DNA of 7,038 nucleotides from Methanobacteriaceae archaeon (GCA_030693105.1 JAUYBK010000116.1:1-7038), one strand, 5' to 3'; counted from the first letter of the stretch, positions 1-7,038 are shown. Notes: generated by a model not told the origin, from the letters alone. Numbers and translations are program-made.

Positions 1-11
1 GTGTTTGAATA

Positions 12-62
12 AAAATCATCCATTTTTATTTATTTTTAAAATTACCCCCATTTTTTTTATTT
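12..62 (+). promoter_or_regulatory. AT-rich leader and possible promoter of lysS
   Basis: The stretch before lysS is almost wholly A and T. It contains a TATA-like run near 23-40 and an oligo-T tract near 51-59. A TATA element centred near 29 would put a transcript start near 55, leaving a short leader that includes the SD. The T tracts could equally be the oligo-T terminator of a gene left of the window. No upstream gene can be recognised in the first 12 bases, which read as three codons and a TAA in frame 1. The assignment rests on composition and spacing only. Confidence 0.25.
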
Positions 63-67
63 GTAGA

Positions 68-73
68 AGGTGA
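68..73 (+). promoter_or_regulatory. SD sequence AGGTGA that decides the lysS start
   Basis: AGGTGA matches the archaeal anti-SD (16S tail with CACCT). It is followed by 5 nt and then TTG at 79. The GTG at 70, which would be the longest-frame start, is part of this SD, so it is unlikely to be the initiation codon. The lipoprotein gene in this window has the same arrangement (GGTGA, 5 nt, ATG), which supports the choice. Confidence 0.6.
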
Positions 74-78
74 AGCAC

Positions 79-1653
<1,575 letters not shown>

Positions 1654-1663
1654 ATATATTTTA
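1654..1663 (+). promoter_or_regulatory. Possible TATA element before the UGSC gene
   Basis: ATATATTTTA lies directly after the lysS stop codon, with its centre about 25 bp before the ATG of the next gene. That is the normal archaeal TATA-to-start distance. The next gene has only a weak SD-like GGGAA close to its ATG, so a separate, nearly leaderless transcript is possible. Read-through from lysS is equally possible. AT-rich gaps easily produce such matches by chance. Confidence 0.2.
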
Positions 1664-1681
1664 GATTTAAATTGGGAAATT

Positions 1682-2200
1682 ATGTCTGTTAAACTCGTTG
1701 AAAGAGAAGTTCTCAGTCCACTTGGCGACAAAGAGACTAAAAAACAGAATTTAAACCCCTTTCCAGATGATTTTGAGACCGTGGCCCTGTTGGACAACAC
1801 CAAACCCGGCGCAGACGTTATACTGGAGATTTTAAAGGATTTTCTTGGAAAAAGAAAATTCTTGGATGTTAAAAAACCTGCAGGAGCACCTGCCACTTCT
1901 GAACAGTTGAAAAAAGCAGCTCATTCCGATTTGGCCATCTTGGCCCTGGGGGACTGTGGTTCTTGCACGAGTTGGGTAGTACTGGATGCTATTCGCTTAG
2001 AATATATGGGAACTCCTACCATTTCCATCTGCTCGGATGATTTCATTCCCTTTGCCCGGGAATTGGCTTCCTCCCACGGTTCAAATGACCTGCGGATGCT
2101 GGAAGTGCAACACCCCATTGCCGGACTTTCTCACGACGAAATCGAGTATAAATCTCTTAAAATCATTCCCGCACTACGATATTTACTGCAAATTCCATAA
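1682..2200 (+). CDS. UGSC-family (seleno)protein, cysteine form
   Basis: This 172-residue protein matches from memory the family known as UGSC (seleno)proteins, named after a U/C-G-S-C motif in which the first residue is selenocysteine in some bacteria. Here the motif is C92-G-S-C95, in the context GDCGSCTSW, and codon 92 is an ordinary TGT. Other family hallmarks are VLSPLG near residue 10, LLDNTKPGADV near 36-46 after a predicted beta strand, and a late GTPT...SDDF segment. The strand/helix alternation suggests a Rossmann-like alpha/beta fold with the CxxC pair on a loop after a hydrophobic strand (LAILALGD). No signal peptide or membrane segment is visible, so it is probably cytosolic. The biochemical function is unknown; CxxC suggests thiol redox chemistry or metal binding, which is inference. 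The gene follows lysS by 28 bp and precedes the 366-residue gene by 11 bp, so it is probably co-transcribed with the latter. Its SD is weak (GGGAA, 3 nt from ATG). The family call is confident. Confidence 0.85.
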   Translation: MSVKLVEREVLSPLGDKETKKQNLNPFPDDFETVALLDNTKPGADVILEILKDFLGKRKFLDVKKPAGAPATSEQLKKAAHSDLAILALGDCGSCTSWVVLDAIRLEYMGTPTISICSDDFIPFARELASSHGSNDLRMLEVQHPIAGLSHDEIEYKSLKIIPALRYLLQIP

Positions 2201-2211
2201 AGAAGATTCAT

Positions 2212-3312
2212 ATGGCTGGCAAAGAAAATAAAATAAATTTCAAAAACCAGACTTGCGGCTGTCTTATAGACGACCTTCTCCGGGGAGAATATTGTAGGGA
2301 AAAAGATGACGGTGAAAATATCCTGATTAACCCCGAAGCTGAGAAAATAAGTCACCAATTCTATTTACGCCATTTAACTGACGGCTTACCCATTATCCCT
2401 CCCACGAAAGAGCGAGTTTTAAAGTTTCTGGAAAATTCTAACAGAAAAGGTGATGATCTTATTGCAGCCCTACCTCCACGTATGGGAAAAGCAACGGTGG
2501 AGAAGATAGCTGTTAACGCCGTGATGGCCGGTTGTTTACCGGCTTTTATGCCAGTGGTAGAAAACTCCATTAATGGTTTATCCATGGAATGGTTCAATCT
2601 GGCCGGATTGAACGCCACCACCCATCCCGTGGCCATCTGCACCATTGTTAACGGCCCCACCATTAAAGAAATAGGTTTAAACAGTGGTGTGGGATGTTTA
2701 GGTCCAGGAAGCCTGGCTAACGCCACCATAGGTCGGGCTATTCGCCTATGTATGCTTAACATTGCCGGTGCAGTTCCAGGAGTTGGAGATCACGCTACCC
2801 ATGGTTCTCCTGCTAAGTACAGTTATTCTTTTGCGGAAGCGGAGGAAGAAACCCCATGGGGGCCATTAAATGTGGAAAGGGGTTTTAAATGCAACACCGT
2901 GACCTTAATGGGAGTTGAAGGGCCGCACAACGTTAACGATCACCGCAGTACCACTGCCGAAGACCTCCTGGACACCATTGCCCACACGGCCTCCACTGCC
3001 GGTTGCAACAACAGCCATGTTCCCGGTGAAATTCTGGTAGTGATGAGCCCCGAACACTCCTGGGCCCTAGAAAAGCAGGGATGGACTAAAAACGACGTAA
3101 AGGATTATTTGCACCAAAACATGACTGTCCCGGTTCAACTAGGCGACCGTGGTGGTAGAAAATTAGACTCAAAATGGGATATTAATGGAAAGGTGCGTAT
3201 AACTCGTTCCTCAGAGGATGTGGTCCTGGTGGTAGCGGGTGGCCCGGGAAGACATACCATGATTGCCCCGGGTTTCGGTGCAGGTTCCCAGTCCGTAACC
3301 GTACCCTTTTAA
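2212..3312 (+). CDS. Conserved protein of unknown function, likely partner of the UGSC protein
   Basis: I recognise this 366-residue protein only as a conserved family of unknown function that I associate with UGSC genes. Conserved-looking blocks are DGLPIIPPT (57-65), PPRMGKATVEK followed by NAVMAGCLP (C108), NATTHPVA (134-141), NGP (147-149), NSGVGCLGPG (157-166, C162), NATIGRA (170-176), GAVPGVGDHATHG (186-198), and a glycine-rich end AGGPGRH (342-348) then APGFGAGSQSVT. Histidines, glycines and nine or so cysteines (15, 17, 28, 108, 143, 162, 180, 227, 265) are plausible metal or substrate ligands. The first 45 residues carry C15-x-C17 and C28 ahead of the conserved core and look like an extra segment. 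There is no signal peptide or membrane helix, so it is probably cytosolic. It starts with ATG 11 bp after the UGSC stop, with a weak purine SD (AAGAAGA), which suggests translational coupling. The reading frame is intact. The assigned role is inference from adjacency; the product could be an enzyme acting on a small molecule. Confidence 0.8.
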   Translation: MAGKENKINFKNQTCGCLIDDLLRGEYCREKDDGENILINPEAEKISHQFYLRHLTDGLPIIPPTKERVLKFLENSNRKGDDLIAALPPRMGKATVEKIAVNAVMAGCLPAFMPVVENSINGLSMEWFNLAGLNATTHPVAICTIVNGPTIKEIGLNSGVGCLGPGSLANATIGRAIRLCMLNIAGAVPGVGDHATHGSPAKYSYSFAEAEEETPWGPLNVERGFKCNTVTLMGVEGPHNVNDHRSTTAEDLLDTIAHTASTAGCNNSHVPGEILVVMSPEHSWALEKQGWTKNDVKDYLHQNMTVPVQLGDRGGRKLDSKWDINGKVRITRSSEDVVLVVAGGPGRHTMIAPGFGAGSQSVTVPF

Positions 3313-3324
3313 TCAATTGGTTAA
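3309..3324. terminator. Short inverted repeat at the end of the 366-residue gene
   Basis: A 16-base inverted repeat (TTAATCAATTGGTTAA) overlaps the stop codon. It could fold as a 6-bp stem, including one G-T pair, around an AATT loop. It lies in the 21-bp space between this gene and the converging deaminase remnant. It is AT-rich and is not followed by a strong oligo-T tract on the plus strand, so terminator function is doubtful. Confidence 0.2.
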
Positions 3325-3333
3325 AGGTCGGTT

Positions 3334-3764
3334 TTATTCCCCACCCTTTCCAGTTCCGCTTCCCAAGTTGCCGGGTTATTTTTATGTACTCTTCCAATAG
3401 CAGGCGGCACTCCGCCATCTCCCGGGTGATGACTTCCACCCCTTCCTCTTTTTACAGTTTTTTTGGGCCTTGAAGAGTTTTATTTTCGCCGATACCCACT
3501 CGGCGAATTCCGTAAAGAATAATAATCCCCGAGTATATAGTGGATGGGAACAGAGTTGTGTAAAGAGTGCAATTTCTGTATCAGAGCCTTTAAGTCTTCC
3601 TGAGTTTTCAAAACAGTCCATTTCGCCGTGTAGAATAACAAAATTGTACTGAAGGAGCCTATTATGACCGCGGCCAACGATTTTATCATTTTCAACCAAA
3701 ACCACACCAATAGGGATTCCACCTTCCTTCAAGCTTTGTTTTCGTCTTTTATAACTTCTTCCAT
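3334..3764 (-). pseudogene. Decayed nucleoside deaminase (cytosine/guanine deaminase-like, zinc CDA superfamily)
   Basis: When three minus-strand frames are joined, the translation follows a typical deaminase of about 145 residues from end to end. It begins with MEEVIKDENK (ATG at 3764-3762), then a frameshift near 3736, then SLKEGGIPIGVVLV, GRGHNR and ILHGEMDCFENSGRLK. A second frameshift lies near 3588, followed by YRNCTLYTTL, then LYGIRRVGIGENKTLQGP, an in-frame TAA at 3454-3452, and GVEVITREMAECRLLLEEYI up to NWKGWG. The HxE zinc/catalytic motif (HGE, 3630-3622) survives. The second zinc motif, normally P-C-x-x-C, reads P-S-T-I-Y (3547-3533), so both zinc cysteines are replaced. Indel sequencing errors cannot explain those substitutions. 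No SD precedes the ATG. The same frame stays open upstream to about 3824, so the original start is uncertain. The likely original end is the TAA at 3336-3334, which needs one more small shift. The ancestral enzyme would have served base salvage; the exact substrate cannot be told. Confidence 0.85.
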
Positions 3765-3824
3765 GAATTGAAGATGCTGGACGTTGATAATCAGTTCCCC
3801 TGGTAAAAAAGTTTTGGGATCAAT

Positions 3825-3850
3825 TTAAAATAAAAAAATAAAAAAGTGGT
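3825..3850 (-). terminator. Oligo-T terminator after the lipoprotein gene
   Basis: Reading on the minus strand, the bases just after the lipoprotein stop codon are two long T runs separated by single A residues, then TTTTAAATT. Archaeal RNA polymerase commonly terminates at such U-rich tracts without needing a hairpin. The same stretch is AT-rich enough to have served as the old promoter of the deaminase remnant. Confidence 0.5.
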
Positions 3851-3851
3851 T

Positions 3852-4358
3852 TTAAGTAGTTTTTAAACTGCTTAAAATCCTTTCCAGGGTCGCTGTATCA
3901 GTATCCGGAGATGCATAGGCTGCAATGTAGATTCTGCCGTTTTTGACCCATAAAGCTACAGTGGTGTACACTTTGGATGCATCCGGGTTGGGATTGGAAA
4001 GCATAGTAGCCTGGACACCGTCCACCTTCAATGTCTTTTCCGATGTGAATCCCTGATTTTTATATTCAGTTTTCAGTTGATTCAGGATTCCTTCTAAAGC
4101 CGAATTTGAAAGACCAGAACCACTGACACTAGCTACTGCAAATCCTTGTTCATCAGCATCGTTTCCCACTGCTATGATTCCTGTTGAACCAGAAGGCGTG
4201 GAAACCGCCTTGGTGGCGTTTTCACTCCAGGTCCCTGGATACTGGAAAGTTACCCCATTACCAGAATAAGTTTTGTTCGAAGCCCATGGATCGCCGGTAC
4301 AGCCTGATGCAGCAACAACCACTGCCACTATGGCTAAGATGTAAATTAATCGCTTCAT
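3852..4358 (-). CDS. PsbP-like lipoprotein
   Basis: This 168-residue protein has an N-terminal lipoprotein signal. From the ATG at 4358 there is MKR, a hydrophobic stretch LIYILAIVAVVVAA, then a lipobox A-S-G-C with C20, followed by TGDPWAS. After lipid attachment it would sit on the outer face of the cytoplasmic membrane. The rest resembles the PsbP/DUF1795-like fold often seen in Methanobacterium surface lipoproteins: GVTFQYPGTW near 36-45, a central V/I-rich strand pattern, and a C-terminal amphipathic helix LERILSSLK. The function in archaea is unknown. A longer frame starts at GTG 4367, but that GTG is part of the SD (GGTGA, 4368-4364), so the ATG 5 nt downstream is preferred. The gene follows nrdD on the same strand with a 108-bp gap that holds a T-rich terminator and a candidate promoter, so it is probably transcribed separately. 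The lipoprotein call is sure, the PsbP-like call likely. Confidence 0.85.
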   Translation of the reverse strand: MKRLIYILAIVAVVVAASGCTGDPWASNKTYSGNGVTFQYPGTWSENATKAVSTPSGSTGIIAVGNDADEQGFAVASVSGSGLSNSALEGILNQLKTEYKNQGFTSEKTLKVDGVQATMLSNPNPDASKVYTTVALWVKNGRIYIAAYASPDTDTATLERILSSLKTT

Positions 4359-4363
4359 TTCAT

Positions 4364-4368
4364 TCACC
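4364..4368 (-). promoter_or_regulatory. SD sequence GGTGA that decides the lipoprotein start
   Basis: GGTGA on the minus strand is separated by 5 nt from the ATG at 4358. The GTG within it (4367) begins the longest reading frame but would need to serve as both SD and start codon. Choosing the ATG also gives a standard signal peptide (MKR then the hydrophobic stretch). Confidence 0.7.
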
Positions 4369-4408
4369 AGAATTTATTATTATTAATTATGTAAATCTAT
4401 TGATTTAA

Positions 4409-4425
4409 CTTAATAATAAAGTTTT
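4409..4425 (-). promoter_or_regulatory. Possible promoter of the lipoprotein gene
   Basis: On the minus strand AAAAC is followed by TTTATTATTAAG, resembling an archaeal BRE plus TATA box. Its centre is near 4416, about 58 bp before the ATG. The predicted transcript start near 4390 gives a leader of about 30 nt that contains the SD. The match is by composition and spacing only. Confidence 0.3.
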
Positions 4426-4437
4426 GTTTAACTGGTG

Positions 4438-4456
4438 ATTAAAAAAAATATAAAGG
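4438..4456 (-). terminator. Oligo-T terminator after nrdD
   Basis: About 11 bases after the nrdD stop codon, the minus strand reads CTTTATATTTTTTTTAATC. This U-rich tract is typical of archaeal intrinsic termination. It separates nrdD from the lipoprotein gene downstream. Confidence 0.5.
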
Positions 4457-4466
4457 ATAGGGTGAC

Positions 4467-6773
4467 TTAATACCTTCTCCTGTCCCCTAACTCTTTCATT
4501 TTACCGGGGTTCCAGCCGCCAGATGCCGATTTGGACCTTCCTACTTGCTGCACGTAGCCTGTGATCCGATCATACCATTCTACTTCTTTTTCCTCTCCAC
4601 AGGACGCACAGTTACTCTGCAGTCCTTTCATCAGGGTTTTGCACTTGATGCAGAAGCTGAGAGCAGAACTGTAGGCCCAGAATCCTATGTCGGAATTTTT
4701 AGCAATCTTATTAGTCAAGCTCATCAGGGACTGTGGGTCGGAGTGGGCTTCTCCCATGAAGGCGTGGAATATATGTCCACCCAGGGTTAGTTCGTGGAAC
4801 TTCTCTTCGATGCGGATCTTCTCGGCCATGTTCACGTCGGAATTTACCGGTACGTGGGAGGAGTTAGTGTAGTATGAAGCCTGTTCATCTCCCTGAGTAA
4901 CGGCATCGTCCCCAAATTTCTCCTTGTCCAGCATGGCGAACCGGTAGGCAGTAGACTCAGCGGGGGTTTGGAGTACGCTCCATCGCAGGCCGTTATCATT
5001 TTTGAGTTCGTCGGCCCGCTGGTTAATGTACTGCAGGACTTTCAACCCTAACTTACGGGCGCCATCATCCTCGATTCCTACTCCACAGTGGGACAATAAC
5101 ATTTCGTTCAATCCCACGAATCCAAAGGACATGGTGGAGTTTTCCACCCGGTAGTAGCATTCTTTTTCAGATTCCTGACTCAAGAAGGGGAGTAATTTGT
5201 AACTATTAAGACAGTTCAGGGCCTGTTCTCTACGCAGCATCAGCACTTCCTCCGCTAAGTGCAGATATGAGTCCAAGTATTCGAATATTTCCTCATCGTC
5301 TCGAGATTGGTAAGCTAATCTAGGTAAGTTCAGAGTCACATAAGCTAAATTACCTGTCCTTAGACAGTCTTTCTCCCAGTCCCCCGTCCAGTTGTCGCTG
5401 AGACTGGTCCGGCAGCCCATGTAGTTGGCCATGTTACCCCGATAGCTGGGGAGCATGTTCATGAAGTAAGCAGTACCGTATTTAGCGGATAGTTCATGCA
5501 CTAATCCTACATCGTCGGCAAATTCGTCTTTTAAAACTTCTTTTCTTAAAGCGTAGATGGTGTTGGGGAACAAGTGTGGTTTTCCATCGGAATCTCCTTC
5601 GAGTAAAGTTTCAGTGAATGCTTTTTGTAGAATACGGGTTTCATCTTCAAAATCACCGTAAGTCCCCACCAGTTGACCTTTAGGACCGTAGGCAGGTTCA
5701 TCCTGCAAGAAATCAGGTACTGTGAATTCCAGATTTATGCTGGTAAATGGTACTTGGCTTCCGCGGGCAGCGTAGGCCATATTCAAGTTGTATATGAACA
5801 TCTGCACCGCCTGTTTCACCTTTCCATAGGGTAATCCGGCGGCAAATGGTGCTACGAAAACGTTCCAGAGACTCATTGACTGTCCACCGCTCATGTTCTG
5901 TTGGGCGGCCAGCATGATCTCTCCCGAGTGGTTCATTAGGGTTTCGATGTGGTTAGGTGGGCCAGCTACGGAGGTGTGATCGCCGGTTCCATCTACTTTA
6001 AGACCATTTTTTATGAAAAATCTTAGATCGTGCTGCAAGCAGTTTAGGGGCCTGCCCGCGAAAAATTCCAGATCGTGAATGTGTATGTCCCCGCTCATGT
6101 GAGCGTCAGCTAGTTCTGGAGGTAAAATATTCAATAAAGCATATTGCTTCAGGGCCTCGTCTGCTACGTACTTGTGGACGGTTTCCGGGTTGTGGATCAT
6201 GTTGGCGTTGTCCCGGGAGCCGTTCTGTATAAGGTTGGTAATGTTGTACACCGGGATCCCCAGACGGGTGTATTTACGCCTGATAGTTTCCAGGCCATGC
6301 TCCACCAGTTTGGTGTTCACCATTTCCCTGATCATGGGGGCGGTTAGATAATCAACTTCCAGCTTGCTAAGTTCTTTGAAGACTTCAGTAGCTAGTTTAT
6401 CAGCCAATTCTGGCGAGGCGCCGGTTTCTACCACCAGAGTCTTGGCGATCTTGCTCTTGTCGAAGGGTTCAATAGTATCACGTGTGGTGCGCACCCGAAG
6501 TTGGTTGGTCTTCATGTACTTCTCGGCCATCTTGGGGTCTGCAACTTTCAGGGATTCGTATACCCACATCTTAATTTCCTTGGTGGTAATTCCATCATAG
6601 GACGAGGTAGCTACTTGGGAAGCGATTTTCTCGGCGGTCCACACGCTAGAACCAACCAATATACATGACTTAACTATCTTTTCGTGACTGAACTTTTCAA
6701 ATATCCCGTTGTTCTTCAAGACGCAGTTCTCCGCCTTGGTGGGTAAAGCAGCAATAATACGGGCATCCTTCAT
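4467..6773 (-). CDS. nrdD: Anaerobic (class III) ribonucleoside-triphosphate reductase
   Basis: This glycyl-radical enzyme reduces ribonucleotides to deoxyribonucleotides for DNA synthesis without oxygen, in the cytosol, after activation by the radical-SAM protein NrdG. Domains of the 768-residue protein are an N-terminal ATP-cone (about 17-87), a second ATP-cone-like region (about 92-172) ending in YTRLGIP, and then the ten-stranded barrel. Visible catalytic features are GDIHIHDLEFF (228-238), C245 in PLNCLQHD and C454 in YMGCR (the barrel cysteines equivalent to T4 C79 and C290), and TPAES (603-607). A zinc site has C708-x2-C711 and C722-x2-C725. The glycyl-radical loop is RITGY (736-740), so G739 is the probable radical site, followed by WNPGK and the basic end DRRRY. 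The length fits archaeal NrdD and no intein interrupts it. The start is ATG with a strong SD (GGAGG, 7 nt away). nrdG is not nearby, so it must lie elsewhere. In methanogens this enzyme is thought to take electrons from a redoxin system; that subtype cannot be proven here. Confidence 0.97.
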   Translation of the reverse strand: MKDARIIAALPTKAENCVLKNNGIFEKFSHEKIVKSCILVGSSVWTAEKIASQVATSSYDGITTKEIKMWVYESLKVADPKMAEKYMKTNQLRVRTTRDTIEPFDKSKIAKTLVVETGASPELADKLATEVFKELSKLEVDYLTAPMIREMVNTKLVEHGLETIRRKYTRLGIPVYNITNLIQNGSRDNANMIHNPETVHKYVADEALKQYALLNILPPELADAHMSGDIHIHDLEFFAGRPLNCLQHDLRFFIKNGLKVDGTGDHTSVAGPPNHIETLMNHSGEIMLAAQQNMSGGQSMSLWNVFVAPFAAGLPYGKVKQAVQMFIYNLNMAYAARGSQVPFTSINLEFTVPDFLQDEPAYGPKGQLVGTYGDFEDETRILQKAFTETLLEGDSDGKPHLFPNTIYALRKEVLKDEFADDVGLVHELSAKYGTAYFMNMLPSYRGNMANYMGCRTSLSDNWTGDWEKDCLRTGNLAYVTLNLPRLAYQSRDDEEIFEYLDSYLHLAEEVLMLRREQALNCLNSYKLLPFLSQESEKECYYRVENSTMSFGFVGLNEMLLSHCGVGIEDDGARKLGLKVLQYINQRADELKNDNGLRWSVLQTPAESTAYRFAMLDKEKFGDDAVTQGDEQASYYTNSSHVPVNSDVNMAEKIRIEEKFHELTLGGHIFHAFMGEAHSDPQSLMSLTNKIAKNSDIGFWAYSSALSFCIKCKTLMKGLQSNCASCGEEKEVEWYDRITGYVQQVGRSKSASGGWNPGKMKELGDRRRY

Positions 6774-6779
6774 ACTAAA

Positions 6780-6785
6780 TCCTCC
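6780..6785 (-). promoter_or_regulatory. Strong SD of nrdD (GGAGGA)
   Basis: CCGGAGGATTTAGTATG on the minus strand places GGAGG 7 nt before the ATG at 6773. It is the best SD in the window and fixes the nrdD start. Confidence 0.8.
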
Positions 6786-6827
6786 GGCTTATTATACTAA
6801 AAATTAAAATTTTCCCCCCGACTATAG

Positions 6828-6876
6828 TGGCCAATAAAAGGCCTTTAAATCTACTTTTTATTATTACATAGGCCTT
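6828..6876. repeat. Three phased GGCC palindromes upstream of nrdD (candidate operator)
   Basis: TGGCCA (6828-6833), AAAGGCCTTT (6837-6846) and AGGCCT (6870-6875) are each perfect palindromes in otherwise AT-rich DNA. Their centres are 11 and 31 bp apart, close to one and three helical turns. AGGCCTT occurs as a direct repeat at 6839-6845 and 6870-6876. The location in the nrdD promoter gap suggests binding of a dimeric regulator on one face of the helix. They do not look like the bacterial NrdR box. Function is inference. Confidence 0.35.
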
Positions 6877-6889
6877 ATAATAATTTTCG
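6872..6889 (-). promoter_or_regulatory. Candidate nrdD promoter (BRE plus TATA)
   Basis: On the minus strand CGAAAATTATTATAAGG resembles an archaeal BRE (CGAAAA) joined to a TATA box (TTATTATA). It lies just after the stop of the upstream gene and about 105 bp before nrdD. A transcript start near 6854 would give a leader of about 80 nt that includes two of the GGCC palindromes. TTTAAA near 6846-6851 is an alternative TATA element. Confidence 0.35.
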
Positions 6890-6892
6890 CTT

Positions 6893-7038
6893 TTATAAGA
6901 ACACATCAAGTGAACTCTGCTTGGAACGGTCACTTTCAAACAGGGAGTTTATACCTGACTCTAAGAGCTCGATTCTTTGCACCAAGTAGGGGTCTATAGG
7001 GTATCTTGAAGCCAGTTCCTTGGATATTTCCAAGTATT
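6893..7038 (-). CDS. C-terminal end of an unidentified protein (5' part outside window)
   Basis: The minus strand is open from the right edge to a TAA at 6895-6893, giving the last 47 residues of a protein that begins outside the window. Visible pieces are YLEISKELASRYPIDPYLV, then an amphipathic helix RIELLESGINSLF, then a polar tail ending SSLDVFL. The other two minus-strand frames stop early in this stretch (near 6995 and 6937), and the hydrophobic/charged pattern looks coding. I do not recognise the family. Its stop lies 119 bp upstream of nrdD on the same strand, so co-transcription is possible, but the candidate promoter in the gap argues for separate expression of nrdD. Confidence 0.6.
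   Translation of the reverse strand, partial: YLEISKELASRYPIDPYLVQRIELLESGINSLFESDRSKQSSLDVFL

Noticed and set aside
2361..2762. 133-codon minus-strand ORF opposite the 366-residue gene
   Set aside because: It is antisense to strongly motif-like coding sequence, has no SD, and its residues are typical of a shadow frame.
3470..3652. Plus-strand 60-codon ORF in the gap after the 366-residue gene
   Set aside because: It lies antisense to the deaminase remnant, has no SD and no recognisable pattern; the minus-strand deaminase match explains the sequence.
3480..3722. Minus-strand 80-codon ORF that looks membrane-like (LAAVIIGSFSTILLF)
   Set aside because: It is the wrong frame across the HGE block of the deaminase remnant; the hydrophobic appearance comes from frame-shifted reading.
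3313..3851. Possible mobile element, CRISPR array or RNA gene in the gene-poor gap
   Set aside because: No direct repeats, terminal inverted repeats or tRNA-like cloverleaf were seen; the deaminase remnant plus a T-rich terminator accounts for nearly all of it.
6800..6820. A/T inverted run followed by a six-C run as an nrdD riboswitch or attenuator
   Set aside because: The AAAATTAAAATTTT palindrome is low-complexity and no stable GC stem was found; it is better read as part of the untranslated leader.

Overview
The window looks like chromosomal DNA from a methanogenic archaeon, most likely Methanobacteriales (Methanobacterium-like). The evidence is a class I lysyl-tRNA synthetase of archaeal type, an archaeal two-ATP-cone anaerobic ribonucleotide reductase, a small lipoprotein of a kind common in Methanobacterium, very AT-rich gaps with oligo-T tracts, and Shine-Dalgarno (SD) sequences matching an archaeal 16S tail (GGAGG, AGGTGA, GGTGA). 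The genus is inference; no rRNA or other marker is present.

Left part (1-3312, plus strand): three co-directional genes. They are lysS (class I LysRS), a 172-residue protein of the UGSC (seleno)protein family carrying Cys-Gly-Ser-Cys, and a 366-residue conserved protein of unknown function. The gaps are 28 and 11 bp, so the last two probably form an operon and lysS may belong to it. The two uncharacterised genes are the best candidate here for an undescribed system: a cysteine-rich, apparently cytosolic two-protein redox or metal-dependent module.

Middle (3313-3851): there is no intact gene, but the minus strand holds a clear dead nucleoside (cytosine/guanine-type) deaminase. It has two frameshifts, an in-frame stop and both zinc cysteines substituted. 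It converges on the 366-residue gene.

Right part (3852-7038, minus strand): in transcription order from the right edge there is the last 47 codons of an unidentified gene, nrdD (anaerobic ribonucleoside-triphosphate reductase) and a PsbP-like membrane-anchored lipoprotein. The gap upstream of nrdD holds a plausible archaeal promoter and three GGCC-centred palindromes at near-helical spacing. nrdG, the NrdD activase gene, is not in the window.

Two start codons were set by SD position. In both lysS and the lipoprotein gene the longest reading frame begins at a GTG that lies inside the SD sequence, and a start codon (TTG or ATG) follows exactly 5 nt after it.
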